Shown piece after piece: positions 26,701 through 37,348 of a stretch of 64,000 nt of DNA. The stretch's first letter is position 1, and the number at the start of each line of letters is the position of its first letter. The notes below the pieces were generated by a model that worked only from the letters and a program-made list of their open reading frames with translations, was not told the origin of the DNA and did no database searches. Origin of the DNA: Cheilinus undulatus (lineage: Eukaryota > Chordata > Actinopteri > Labriformes > Labridae); contig NC_054877.1 of assembly GCF_018320785.1 (NCBI RefSeq), positions 39,206,151 to 39,270,150 on the forward strand. Direction: 5' to 3'. Both the position numbers and the translations under genes were made by a program.

Positions 26701-29700
26701 CTCCAGAATCTCTGAAACTTTAACTGTTATAATGTACTGTACATGGTGGGGTATTTAAAGTCTTTGCAATTTTTATGAGCTCCAGCTGTTTGTCATTAGT
26801 ACCATTTACTTTTCCAGCTTGTTGTTGACTTGTCCCTACTTTTTTAAAATTTGTTGCTGGCATCAAATTTAAAATTAGCTTATATTTGTATGAAATAGTA
26901 AAAAGTCTCAGTTTCAACATCTGAAATGTATTTTGTTGTTAAACTTCTGCAACGTACAAGCTCATTCAAACTGCCAGAGATAACTCATAAAAGCCAAGTC
27001 AGTTTGATTGTGTTAAAGACAGAAGAGTTTGTCTCTAATTTTATTTTAAGGTAGTTTGTTTTGTAAGCAAATAGCAAAGCTTTAGCTAGTCAGACTCATT
27101 CTTTTAAAGACAATTAAAGCATGCAAATTGGATCTTGATAGCAAAATCCCACTTTTTCAAACAAAAACCTCTTCTAAAAAATAACTTTTTGACTGCTTAG
27201 CCCTTCTTTCTCAAAACCTGATATGAAAAACGTTATGAGAAAACATTTAATAAAATAATAACCAGTCTGCTTGAAGGAAAAGGTTTGCCAACACTCTTAT
27301 AAATATTGATGTACCTAAGGCTAAAGCTACTGAAGCTAGCATAGCTACATAACTTACACAGCAAAGCAAAAACAAATGAAACTAAGTAAGCTATGTACAC
27401 AATGTAGCTTATACGGCTAAATCTGAAGCTAACAAAGCTAATGTAGCTACACGACTTACACAGCTAAAGTGAAAACAAATGAAACTAAGCAAGCTATGTA
27501 CATTGTGTAGCTTATGTGGCTAAATCTAAAACTAACAAAGCTAATATAGCTACATGACTTACACAGTTAAAGCAAAAGCAAATGAAACTAAGCAAGCTAT
27601 GTACACAATGTAGCTTAAGTGGTGAAATGTAAAGCTAACAAAGCTAACGTAGCTACAAGACTTACAAAGCTAAAGCAAAAGCAAATGAAACTAAGCTTTG
27701 TACACAATGTAGCTTATGTGGCTAAATCTAAAGCTAAGAATCTTAACATTAACATAACTACATAAGTTACACAGCAAGAGCAAATGAAGCTATGTAAGCT
27801 ATGAACATAATGTTAACAGCGTTACATGAACTACATAGCTAACATAGCTATATAACTTTCACAGCCAAAGCAAAAGCAAATGGAACTATGTTAGCTGCAC
27901 TATGCTATGTTTGCTAAAGCTCTAGCTGTTTAAGGAGTTATGCAAATGCTGGTTCACTTTACCTTCATTAGCTTTAGCTCAAGCAAACGTAGCTGCATTT
28001 GTTTACATAGTAGCTTAAACTATGGAGCTAGCAAAGCTATGTTAACTTTAGATAAAGCTAGCAAAGCTAAAGTGAGCCTCCATTCACATAACTACTTCTA
28101 AAACAGCTCTATACATAATTTAATCTTAGATTAGACATCTAATGTATTTTTGTTTTATTTAATAAATGTTTGTAACATTTGCAATTATTACCATTGCCAA
28201 GGAGGTAATGTGATCAGGTGGGTTTGTTTGTTTGTTTGTTCGTTCGTTCGTTTGTTGGTTTGTTAGGTTGTTAGCAACATAACTCAAAAAGCCATGGATG
28301 GATTTTGATGAAATTTTCAGGAAATGGCAGAAATGGCATAAGGATCAAGGAATTTTTTTTAAAGGATTCTGTACTATTGGGAGATAGGTCTGTGCTGTTA
28401 CCACTTTACACCAGGAGATGGCGGACATGAGTAACTTATCCAAAATTTTGGAGTTAATAGAGTTCGAAAGATGTACGCCCGGTCAAGGAGATGAGTGGGA
28501 GTGTAACAGAGAGAAAGACAGCGAATTGTAGCGAGAAAACTCAAAATGCTGGGAGGAATAGAGGAATATTCACCCTCTGCCATGACTTTCACACGTAGCG
28601 AAGCCAATGCTTTGTCTCACTGTGTCTCCACCCCACTGGGGAGGGAGTAATTGGCAAATTACATTTTGGGAGTGATACCGATCACCGTCTGGATCCACGA
28701 AAGGATTCTTCACTATTGGGAGATAGGGCTAACGGCGGAGGTCTGTGCTCTCTGAGTGCTTTTCTAGTTTTTTAATGTATCTATCTCTGTCAATTGGCTG
28801 TAAGGAATCAATGTATGACATTTTAGCAGTTAGCATATAAATATCACAATTTAAAATCAGCGGGCTGACAGTGCTGCAGATGAGGGGGAAAGGATTTTCC
28901 CCCTTGAAATCGTAAATAAAAACAAAGTGCAATGACTTTCTAATCTCATGAACCCATATTTTATTCACAACAGAATACAAACCACATATCTGCTGCCTGT
29001 TGCACCTGCTATGCGTAAGTTCTGCCTTAAGTTATGGTGTAAAGTCCACACTAAACCTTACCTTCAAACTAGTTAAGTCCTAACTTAAGTTGTGTCATTG
29101 TTTGGTTGCACCACAGAAACATAAGGTTGATCAGAACTAGAAGAGATTCACGTCCAAACTAACCAATATATTGTCGCAGATATGTTCAGGTATCCTCTTA
29201 CTTTAACCAATAAGTAGCTGGGTTTCCATTACACTTGGAAATTCGCAAAATCGATAAAAAGCATGATGAAAAACTGGTAATGGAAACACCTGAATTTTGA
29301 AAAAACCCTAAAAAAATCGCTAAAAAGTGTTTACGCTCTCAGGAGGCGGTTTTTCAGGCGTTTTGATATAGAAATATATCACAAAAGTGTAATGGAAACA
29401 CTTTTTCCGCATTTACAAGTCACGGGACGTGACGTACAGTGTCACATGACCAGTCACTCCGAGACAACATGGCGCGGTACGTGTGGACAGAAGAAGAAAC
29501 AAGACTTTTCTTAACATGATACTTCTACTCTTATACGTGGCTTTTGCCATACATACGGACTTGACCTCTGAACTATCATCTGTTGCCTTCGTCTTTTGTT
29601 CAAAATTATCAAGGCAACCGCCGTAGATGTAACCAAAACAGTACCAATATGCAACAGGTTTTGAGCGTTAAGCTTCCCTGCAGAGGATTCACGCGAGATG

Positions 29701-31006
29701 AGATTGTACGAGAATTGCAAGGCCTATGCCCAAAACTCCCTTCAATGGAAACGCATTCAAAGCGCAATTGTACCTGATTGAAATTTAAGAGATATAGCTT
29801 TTATTTTGCGAAAAACTGTAATGGAAACCCAGCTATTGGAAGCATTTTTTTAACCCTGTGTTTGCTACAGATTATAACGGCTAAAAATAACATTTGCTAA
29901 GTGCTGTTAATCATCAAACAGCATCCAGCGTGGACAAAAAATATGACCAGGCATTTTGTGAGTATTGTGAAGCCTACAGCCTAAACCTAGAGCCAGTATA
30001 AATAACAACACTGACATCGAGTGGTGAAATCGCTAAAATCACAAGATAATGTAACAGTGGACGGCGGAAATGATCTCCGCTCACAGAAAACAACAGTGTT
30101 ACTGATCATGGAGAACGCAGTGCTACCTCCAAATTTCCGGTAAAGTCCTCAACTTTTCGTCACCTTCAGGGTTATCACGTCTTTTAGAGCTATCACTATG
30201 ATGGGCATATTCTGTGGAGGACTTTACACCTAGTAGGGGTAAGATTTTAGTTACCTCCGCCAAGGAGGTTATGTGATTGGCACGGTTTGTTAGTTAGTTA
30301 ATTTGTTTGTTAGTTTTTTGTTAGTTTGTTAGCAATTTAACTCTAAAAGTTATCGATGGATTTTGATGAAATTTTCAGGAAATGATTCAGAAATGGCATA
30401 AGGAAGAACTGATTAGATTTTGGGAGTGATCCGGATCACCGTCTGGATCCAGGAATTTTTTTAAAGGATTCTGTATTATTGGGAGATAGGGCTAATGGCG
30501 GAGGTCTGCGCTCTCCGAGTGATTTTCTAGTTTTAGGAATGTAATTTCCAGATTTTGTTTATGAATAAAGGTGAATTTAAAAAAAAAATGGCCCTTCTAC
30601 AACGCTGTACCAGAAAATGATGTCTCTTACATTCTGACAGAGGTTACGTCTCACAGCAGTGGACTGCAAGTAGGAACGTCTGAGATTGGTGGTCTGCAGC
30701 CAGGCCCTTCTTAAATATATACATTCTTTAAAACAGTTTAACTAACCATACAAGCCCATTCACCAAATTCCTTTCTTACTTGGAGGCCTGAGTGAGACAG
30801 AAATGTCAGCTGGCCTTCAGCAGTGCCACCACGACCACATTTCCCAGCAGCGCTTTCATGGGTGCCTTTCCCTTAATATCCCAGTGAGGGGCAGGTCTGC
30901 AAATCATGGAGGCATTGTTGTCCCCCTCCACCTCCAGAGTGACATGAGAGGCCCACAGCAGAGCTGGCAGGGCCGCACACAGCCACAGCAACAAGAGGGA
31001 GCGCAT
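23728..31006 (-). CDS. selenop2: selenoprotein P2 (single-Sec, His-rich), 4 coding exons with in-frame UGA
   Basis: Minus-strand exons 31006-30780, 26154-25942, 25434-25326 and 24000-23728 join in phase (822 nt, 273 aa when UGA at 30808-30806 is read as selenocysteine). Selenoprotein P is a secreted plasma selenium protein with a thioredoxin-like N-terminal domain. Residues 1-19 form a signal peptide. Sec67-His-Phe-Cys70 is the UxxC redox motif after VALLKAS. Exon 2 holds SFMIVNE, VPVYQQAPLQ and DGDKDDFLVYDR; exon 3 holds CGLLTFHIVLPYSFLHYPYV and an NCT glycosylation site. Exon 4 is acidic-proline, then histidine-rich (22 His in about 70 residues), and ends at TAG. The Sec-rich C-terminal region of selenop1 is absent, so this is the single-Sec paralogue (also called sepp1b or selenopb), known from fish and lost in placental mammals. 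Ordinary gene finders would stop at the UGA and truncate exon 1. A SECIS candidate lies downstream. Confidence 0.93.
24393..25055 (+). mobile_element. nonautonomous hAT element with a BED zinc-finger fragment
   Basis: Terminal repeats TAGGGGTGGGA and TAAGGGTGGGA (inverted) are flanked by 8-bp duplications GATCATAC (24385-24392) and GACCATAC (25056-25063). On the plus strand, around 24705-24815, the translation resembles the N-terminal BED zinc finger of hAT transposases (VYCKICHTIVKYSDNVTNLR). The His pair that should follow is replaced by a stop. It inserted in selenop2 intron 3. Confidence 0.75.
26330..26935 (-). mobile_element. Tc1/mariner-type element fragment, copy 3
   Basis: Minus-strand text matches the interior of the 10695 family (for example ACCACAGAACAGTTTTCCATT in plus orientation near 26428, shared with 40541). 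It ends in the inner part of the terminal repeat (TTTCAACATCTGAAATGTAT). It lies in selenop2 intron 1. Confidence 0.6.
27300..27930. repeat. AGCTA-rich tandem array, ~104-bp period
   Basis: The landmark GCTATGTACACAATGTAGCT recurs near 27389, 27492, 27597 and (shortened) 27689, giving a period of about 104 bp. Flanking units such as ACTTACACAGCTAAAG keep the same spacing. The array decays toward 28080 into scattered AGCTA/GCTAA words. It lies in selenop2 intron 1. Confidence 0.8.
28190..28770. repeat. dispersed repeat (GCCAAGGAGGTAATGTG start), longer copy
   Basis: It shares its start (GCCAAGGAGGT), middle (GATGGATTTTGATGAAATTT) and end (GGCGGAGGTCTGTGCTCTC) with 30250-30535, in the same orientation. 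This copy has about 300 extra bases and a GTTT/GTTC microsatellite at 28224-28260. A partial internal duplication of the GGATTCT.ACTATTGGGAG block is visible (28358 and 28694). Confidence 0.7.
28900..28985. mobile_element. Tc1/mariner-type terminal fragment, copy 4
   Basis: Only the inner terminal repeat remains: AATCTCATGAACCCATATTT with flanking text matches the 10695 and 39371 copies. Confidence 0.55.
29215..29835 (+). mobile_element. MITE with perfect 19-bp terminal repeats and a SANT-like fragment
   Basis: TAGCTGGGTTTCCATTACA at the left is exactly inverted at the right. Internal inverted copies of TAATGGAAACAC-type words occur near both ends. From 29469 the plus strand reads MARYVWTEEETRLFL then a stop, like the start of a Myb/SANT-type DNA-binding domain of PIF/Harbinger elements. 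I cannot find a clean target duplication. It lies in selenop2 intron 1. Confidence 0.7.
30250..30535. repeat. dispersed repeat (GCCAAGGAGGT start), short copy
   Basis: A second copy of the family at 28190-28770, also in selenop2 intron 1 and in the same orientation. It runs from CTCCGCCAAGGAGGTTATG to GGAGGTCTGCGCTCTCCGAG. Confidence 0.7.
30806..30808 (-). other. selenop2: in-frame UGA selenocysteine codon of selenop2
   Basis: The minus strand reads GCC AGC TGA CAT TTC TGT, giving Ala-Ser-Sec-His-Phe-Cys. The frame stays open after the TGA to the splice donor (AA then GTAAGA at 30780/30779) and resumes in phase in exon 2 with LREKL homology. A Sec-x-x-Cys pair at this place is the hallmark of the selenoprotein P redox centre. 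A plain nonsense mutation is unlikely, because conserved sequence continues directly downstream and a SECIS structure is present. Confidence 0.93.
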
Positions 31007-31990
31007 CGTGCCTCCCTTGCTGGACTAGAAAATACCTGATGGAAGAGAAAACAGAAAATAAATGTCATATCATGATAGATGATAATAGAGACAAATGCTC
31101 TCTCTAAAAGATCAAGTAAAGAAAGTGAATTTTAACCTTTTTTAGGCCTAACTCTTTATATTTTAACTAAATGTCTACACTGGTCAAAATTCCAGTTATC
31201 CTCATTATTATTACGGTAAACAACAGAGCAGGGCATCAAAGCAGATTCAGTCTTTGGCAGATTTCCCCACACAATAACAAATCTCCTGTCAGTCTGATCC
31301 CCTAATAATTAAAAGAGTAAACCCTCATTGTCTTTGTTATCACATGTGGAGATAATCTGTAAAAGAGTTTGTTATGCAGAAAACAGAGGGAAGAATGTCG
31401 GGGTCAAAGGGACAGACAGGCTGGTAGACAAAGAGAAGCTGGGACAAATATTTACAGCTACGTGAAGGCTACTGTCTGCACAAACAATGAAGAAATGGGA
31501 CATTTGAGGCAAATTTCAACTAATTTTAATACAAGTCATTAAAGCTGTACATATTTTTATCAATTGGTTTGTTAGAGTATTTTAAAAAGGGTCATGCACT
31601 TGTCTATATCCTTGAATAAAAAGGACTAAATTCAATAGATAATTGTAAACCTAATAAATTCAGACCCCTTGAATGGCTATCAGACATATAAACAGACCTT
31701 AAAATGATTTATCCTCCAGATTTATAATAGTTTTAGTAAACGATCATTCTGAGAAACTCAAGTAACAGCAGGGTAAGACTATACTTGTTAACACAGAGTA
31801 TTTTTCACATGAAAACATGTAGATAAAAATAAAACAAACATGAGCGTAAAAGCAGCTCTTACCTCTGTCCTCTCTCTGTCCCGTGACCCACATAAACAGA
31901 CAGTAAACTGCTGTTGTTTTTAAAGCCTGTGGGGTTGATGAAGCTCTTCCCCCAAAACAAACAGAGAGAGAGAGAAAGGGGGTGAAACAG
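31007..31990 (-). promoter_or_regulatory. selenop2: selenop2 5' UTR exon and TATA-like promoter
   Basis: The coding exon has a short leader bounded by an acceptor (TTCCATCAG then GTATTT at 31035). An upstream donor, CAGAG then GTAAGA, lies at 31863/31862. About 55 nt upstream of that donor, the minus strand reads GGCTTTAAAAACAACAG (near 31925-31909), a plausible TATA-like box that would place the transcription start near 31885-31890. A GA/CT microsatellite (31964-31978) sits just upstream. The exon and start site are inferred from sequence signals only. Confidence 0.45.
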
Positions 31991-32131
31991 AGTGAGAGAC
32001 TGTATGTGTACAATAGGGCTGGCTACACTCTATTTTCAAATTAAAATGATTGGGCAACCACAGACATGAGGACATTTTCAAACAGTCTTTTACCTGATAA
32101 TCCTCCAAAATTCAGCCAGACTGGACTAGAA

Positions 32132-32836
32132 CGGTGGTTCTCAACTGGTCCAGCCTCACCAATATCTTTGATGACAAATTGTGACCCAAAAAATATCAAC
32201 AATGCACATTTAGTAAATAAAAATGTTGCACTGAAGAGAAACAGAATTTATGATAGGAAAAAGACATGTTTTACACCTCCTTTCCCCGTGATAACTATTT
32301 TCCAGAGATCTTGTGAAATTACTTCATTATCTTTGGTAAAAGCAGCTTTATTCTTGCAAGAAAAGGAGATAAATAAGTCTAAATATTAACCCATTAAAGC
32401 CTGAAAACACAAATTATAGCCAGAAATGTCTAATTTTTTGAGACTGAAATGATTATTTAACTTTCCACTGAGATCCAAAAATTCAAAATTTCAATAAAAT
32501 TTAACGTGTAGATTTTTTGTATCTCATTTGATACATTAGGAGTTTTTGGTAACTGGTAATACACCTCAGGGCATTTTTATCATTCTTCAGATTGTATTCA
32601 GAAGTTTTCATTAATTTATTGATCATATTGATTAGATAGAGATATCATAAAAGTATGTATCAAATATGATACAACAGGCTTTAAGGGGTTAATAAAAAAT
32701 GTAACCCTTAATCACAATAAAACTGAGTAAAATAAAAGGTATGAATGCATGTTCTTAACCACCATTTTTTTGCGACCCACAAAAAACTGCTTTGCGACCC
32801 ACTTTTGGGTCCTGAACCACCAGCTGAGAACCACTT
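32132..32836. mobile_element. hAT-type MITE (GTGGTTCTCAACTG ends), copy 2
   Basis: The ends CGGTGGTTCTCAACTGG and (inverted) AAGTGGTTCTCAGCTGG are flanked by GACTAGAA and GACAAGAA (7 of 8). The interior is larger than in the 13068 copy. Confidence 0.75.
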
Positions 32837-32849
32837 GACAAGAATAACT

Positions 32850-33625
32850 AAAATCCCTTTTTCAGGTTTTTCTAACAAAAATACGTGACCTTGGCCTGCC
32901 CAAAAATCTCCTTAAGTACCAGAAAAATCCATTCCTTCCCCCCTCTCTTTCTCCACCTTTCAGAAAATGTGTGCTGAAACAAGCCATTCTCAGATTCTCC
33001 CCTCATGATGTCATGTGGGGAGTTAGCCCCGCCCCCAGGTTCAGTTGGCCCTCCCCACCAGGAAAAAAATTCTGCCCTCCTCTCCTGATCCTCCAGCTGC
33101 GCCACATCCATTAAGCCACATCTATTTCCTGTTAGGGGTGGAGTCAGACAGCTCAGTAACATTTAAAGCCACAAACACATCAAACAGCTCATTCTGAGCA
33201 AGGCTTGTAGCACCACATTATGTAATAATGCCACATTATGTAATAACCCTAACCATAGGACTTAGTGTGGGCTCCAAGGTATGCCCTACCCAACTACCTT
33301 GCCCTAACTCTAACTGCTTAGTGACTTAAGCCTAAACCTAACCCCCCTTCAGGGCTCTAGACTAAACAGCTAACCTTAACCCTAGGACTTAAGGTGGGCT
33401 CCAGGGTATACCCTACTACCCTGCCCTGACCCTAATCACTTAGTGGCTTACAAAATACAGCATTATTACATAATGTGGCACTACAAGGCTGAAACAAAGG
33501 GGGGGTTTTTAGACATGCAAAATCTAATACTGGAGTGTTTTTTCATCAACAGACTACGTAGGCATGTTTTGGGGCCCCTTTGAGACTAATACAAACTTGT
33601 CTTAAAAGGGTAAAATATGTGACCT
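32850..33625. mobile_element. TTAA-type (piggyBac-like) MITE, 5'-truncated and interrupted
   Basis: Text matches the intact copy at 51959-52446 (for example CCCCTCATGATGTCATG and TTTAGACATGCAAAA). The right end, AAATATGTGACCT followed by TTAA at 33626-33629, is intact. The left end is missing next to the hAT MITE. A 280-bp second element splits it at 33206-33485. Confidence 0.7.
33206..33485. mobile_element. 280-bp MITE nested in a piggyBac-like MITE
   Basis: Terminal repeats TGTAGCACCACATTATGTAA and (inverted) TGTAGTGCCACATTATGTAA are flanked by AGGCT at 33201-33205 and 33486-33490. The uninterrupted host sequence is seen at 52306-52312. The interior is two diverged copies of a roughly 130-bp CCCTAACC-rich unit (each with a GGACTTA..GTGGGCTCCA block, at 33259 and 33386). 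Confidence 0.8.
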
Positions 33626-33639
33626 TTAACTTCACTCTC

Positions 33640-34085
33640 AGCAGCCCACAGTGGAAATCTGCTCTCCACCAATCAGAAGCATTGCTGTGACACTCAAGGA
33701 TTGTTGGTATGTTGAGCCTGAGATCATAAACCAATGTCTTACTAAAGAGAAGGTCAATAATATACTTCCTTGTGTCTTTTACATGATAATATACACCAGT
33801 GGTTCTCAAATGGTGGGGCAAGGCACACTGGTGTGCCTTGAGGCAAGTCAAGGTATGGCTTGAGCAGATGTCATTACTACAGCTATAAAACAATAACCTT
33901 GCGGCGCAGATGGACTGACTCCATGTCAACAGATCCATCTTGAAAAGCTCCAATCTGGAAAACTTGTGCCTGGTTTGAGGACTGACCAACCAGGCAGAAG
34001 AGGGTGGTAGCGGCAGGCAGGTTTGGTTGTGCTGCGAGTCGGTTATGGGAATAAGTGGTTGGCTCATACGCAACTATAGTGACTG
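33640..34085. repeat. dispersed repeat shared with 8900-9060
   Basis: Contains the inverse of the GAGCTTTGCAAGATGGAT region. A GTGGTTCTCAAATGG-type fragment with GCACACTGGTGTGCC is inserted near 33795-33850 and is shared with 44150-44190. The long minus-strand open frame (34073-33546) crosses two unrelated repeats, so it is not a gene. Confidence 0.45.
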
Positions 34086-35789
34086 TTTTATCATATCTGA
34101 AAGAGGAGCAAAAAAAAATAAAAATCTTTTAACAGAGAAGATGTTTTTGCACATCTCCCTACCAGCATCAGCATGAGGCGACTGTGTCTTCTAAGTGTCC
34201 ATATACCATTGTTTCAGACTCTGGTAGCTCATGCTAAGTCTACATTGAATGGTTATGGCATTATGGCTTATAATCAGATCTAAAGAGTAGCATGGACTGG
34301 GCTATGTTGTGACTGATAAGGGACAGCAGGAAGGAGAGGGCGGGAGTGTCTAATCTTCCATCGCTCTTTGCTCTTTCCATGATGGTTTTCAGGTATTTTT
34401 TAAAATTCCAGCTTCAATGCCCCCCTGCTGAATCTCTGATGTTTAGTCTGGAAGTTTAATGTGTGCAGTAGTTAGCAAGAGGGATATGGAATCAATTCAT
34501 CTGTTTGACTGGCTTCATATAACATCACCAGCACAATATGTCAGCTCCCATTGCAGGTGTGTTCTGGTTTCAGCTGAGTACAACAAAGATGTGATGTCCA
34601 TTTTAGTACCCAATCACTGGTTCACCACTTTGTCCCGGCCTAACAAATGAAAACATCTTTGGCTTTCTAATCAAATTACAGCCAAACAGCAACACTGGGA
34701 AATCTAATCAAGCTTACAAACCAAACCTGGATAAAAAAGGCAGTAAACATTGTAGTGAAGTTTAGCTTATCAGCACTGCCATAGTTAGCATGCTAACATT
34801 AGCTGTTAACTCGTCATTAACTGTTCATGTGAGCAGGATCAAGGCTGAGTTTTCTTTCCGATTTTCACCTAATGTTTGAGTAATATTGACTTTGCAGTGT
34901 GAGTCAGGCTTTGGAGTACAGAGGTAAAGGCCACCATGTGACAAACAAACTCGTGGTTTGGCCAAAATCAATGTCAGTCAGCACAAGAAGGTCAGATCTA
35001 AAAGAATGTTGTACGGTATCTCTAGAAAAATAAACTGTTGTTTACATGTACTGATTGACCAGTCAGCCCAGTGTGCCACATTTATGACTTGTCATCTTAA
35101 TCTTTCTTCTTAAATTGTGTTTTCTGGTTCAGATTAGTTCACAGACTAACTCTAAAACATCTAATCTCTCATGTGAGTGATTTGTTTGAAGTCCAACCAG
35201 GGCCAAAGTTTATGTGTCGCTCTGTCACACATGTTGTCACTCTACTTTGTTTAACTTCGAGTTAAGATAACTCTGACATGAAGTAAACTCTTCCTTTGGT
35301 AGGATGGAGCAGCTACATGTTCAGTGGGGCATTCATGAGACATATTGCACTCAAAAGAGGAAATAAATTCAAATGCCCCACAAAAAGTCCTAACTACACA
35401 CAAGTGTCAACTACATAATCAGCTTGATTACACTGAATTCTTCCCTGACAGCATTTAAACGATGCTGGGCAAAGCAGCACATTTTTGATTGTCATCCTGT
35501 TCCTGTCCAGCATGCAAGCGCCAGGCATTGTGTCATATTGCAAAGCATCCCACGCTCTTTGTTCACTCTGCATCTTATGAAAATTTAAAAGTAAAGTATG
35601 TAAAATTCCACCACAGGGGGCTCTCAATTAAAACAATATCAGAGGATAAGAGTCAAATCTGCACTACTCAGTACTACTGTACGCTTCTTGTTTTGAATTG
35701 AAGACCTTTTTTTTTGCAGAAATGTGCCGCTATTGGCACTTCCTCGCTGAGTCGAGCTGAAGGTCCAGTCACTGGTTAATCAGTAGTCC

Positions 35790-36840
35790 TGGCTACCATT
35801 ACACCACAAAATCAAACCACAAAATCAAAGGAACACTTTAAGAAACTCAGAAAAAGGGTTATTAAAAACTATAAGTCAGGAGATGGATACGAAAAAAATC
35901 TAAGGCACTGAACATACCCGGAGTTTAGTTCAATCCATCATCAAGAAATGGAAGGAAAATGGCACATAAATCTTCCTCGATCAGATTGTCCTCACAAACT
36001 GAGTGGCTGTGCAAGAAAGAGACTAGTGAGAGAGGCAACCAAGACCCCCAAGACTACTCTGAAGGAGTGACAAGCTTCAGCAGCTGAGATGGGAGAGACT
36101 CTGAATTTGTTAGCCGTTGCCTGGGTTCTTCACCGGCTGAATCTTTATGGGAGCATGCAAAGAGAAAGCCACGGTTGAAGAAAACTCATATCTGGATAAG
36201 CATTCACCAAAAGGCATTTGTGAAACTCTGATCAAATGGAAGAAAGTTCTTTGGTCCAGTGAGACCAAAATGGGGCCTTTTCGGCCATCAGACAAGATAC
36301 TATGTTTGGTGGACGCCAACCTCTGCACATCACTACAGACAAATTGTGACGCACAGTGCTGTGGAGATGCTTCTCAGCAGCCGGCCCTGGAGGGCTTGTA
36401 AAGGTAGAGGGTAAAATGAATTTTGCGAAGAAGGACAATCCTATTAAGTCTGCAAGAGAACTACAGCTTGGGAGAAGATTTAGTTTCCAGCAAGACAATG
36501 ACCCAAAGCATACAGCGAAAGCTACACAGATATGGTTTAAAGACAACAAGGTGAATGTTCTGGAGTGGCTGAGTCAAAGCTCAGACCTCAATGCAATAGA
36601 GAATTTGTGGCTTGACTTAAAAAGGGATGTTCATGCCTGACCCCTGTGCAACCTGACAGAGAATGCCAATTTTATTTAATTAACATTACTTTGTGGGAAA
36701 ATGTTTTCACTTTGACATTAGAGAGGTTTTTTTTTTACTTATTTTTTTGTCAAAAAAGCCAAATTATATTGATCTATACTGATTTATAAAATCAATAAAA
36801 GGGTAAAGCATCCTAGGAGGTTGAACTTTTTATAGACACT
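35790..36840 (+). mobile_element. Tc1-like transposon, family A, copy 1
   Basis: The plus-strand frames give transposase blocks: a WSSETKMG segment, then [13 protein letters not shown] around the second catalytic Asp, then SSDLNAIENLWLDLKRDV near the third acidic residue. The usual SPDLNPIE is altered to SSDLNAIE, and the frame is broken upstream. The right terminus is TTTTTATAGACACTGTA; the left terminus is lost. Confidence 0.8.
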
Positions 36841-37308
36841 GTATTCCCACCAATTTTCAGAAGTTAAACCTGCTGCTGGGATGAATTTTTTAAATATTGT
36901 GTGAGGCACCACTGTACCAATAAGCCATGCCCACCACCAATAACCGGATCAGTCATCTCAATTTTCCACTTTTTTAAAGTTTTTCTTGTTGGTGATGGAA
37001 ACATGCTCACACTACATTTTCTTGTAGAATTCCACAACACTCACCTGCTCACGAAAAATCAGAAATTCAGGTCAAAGTTAAAGGAGACAGCTTTGCTTTG
37101 AAAACTGTAAGGGGTCATTATTGAGACTGTCTGGACTGGGTTAGTCCATGTTGGAGACCCCCCCCCCCTGAAAAAAGGTCTGATGTTCCCCCTAAATTTC
37201 ATAAATGTTTGAACCTGTTCAGGCCCTCAAAAGGACGCAAAGAAAACTGAACTGGGACGATCCAAGCAATGACAATGTGGTCCTTTTACCACTCAGTGCT
37301 TGAGCCCT

Positions 37309-37310
<2 letters not shown>

Positions 37311-37346
<36 letters not shown>
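37311..37346. repeat. (AAT)12 microsatellite
   Basis: Twelve AAT units; probably length-polymorphic. Confidence 0.95.

Positions 37347-37348
<2 letters not shown>

Noticed and set aside
27300-28080. Regularly spaced near-palindromic repeats that superficially resemble a CRISPR array
   Set aside because: The genome is eukaryotic, the spacing units are themselves repeated rather than unique, and the array is intronic.
33546-34073. 175-aa minus-strand open frame, one of the longest in the window
   Set aside because: It runs across two unrelated dispersed repeats with copies elsewhere and has no family similarity.
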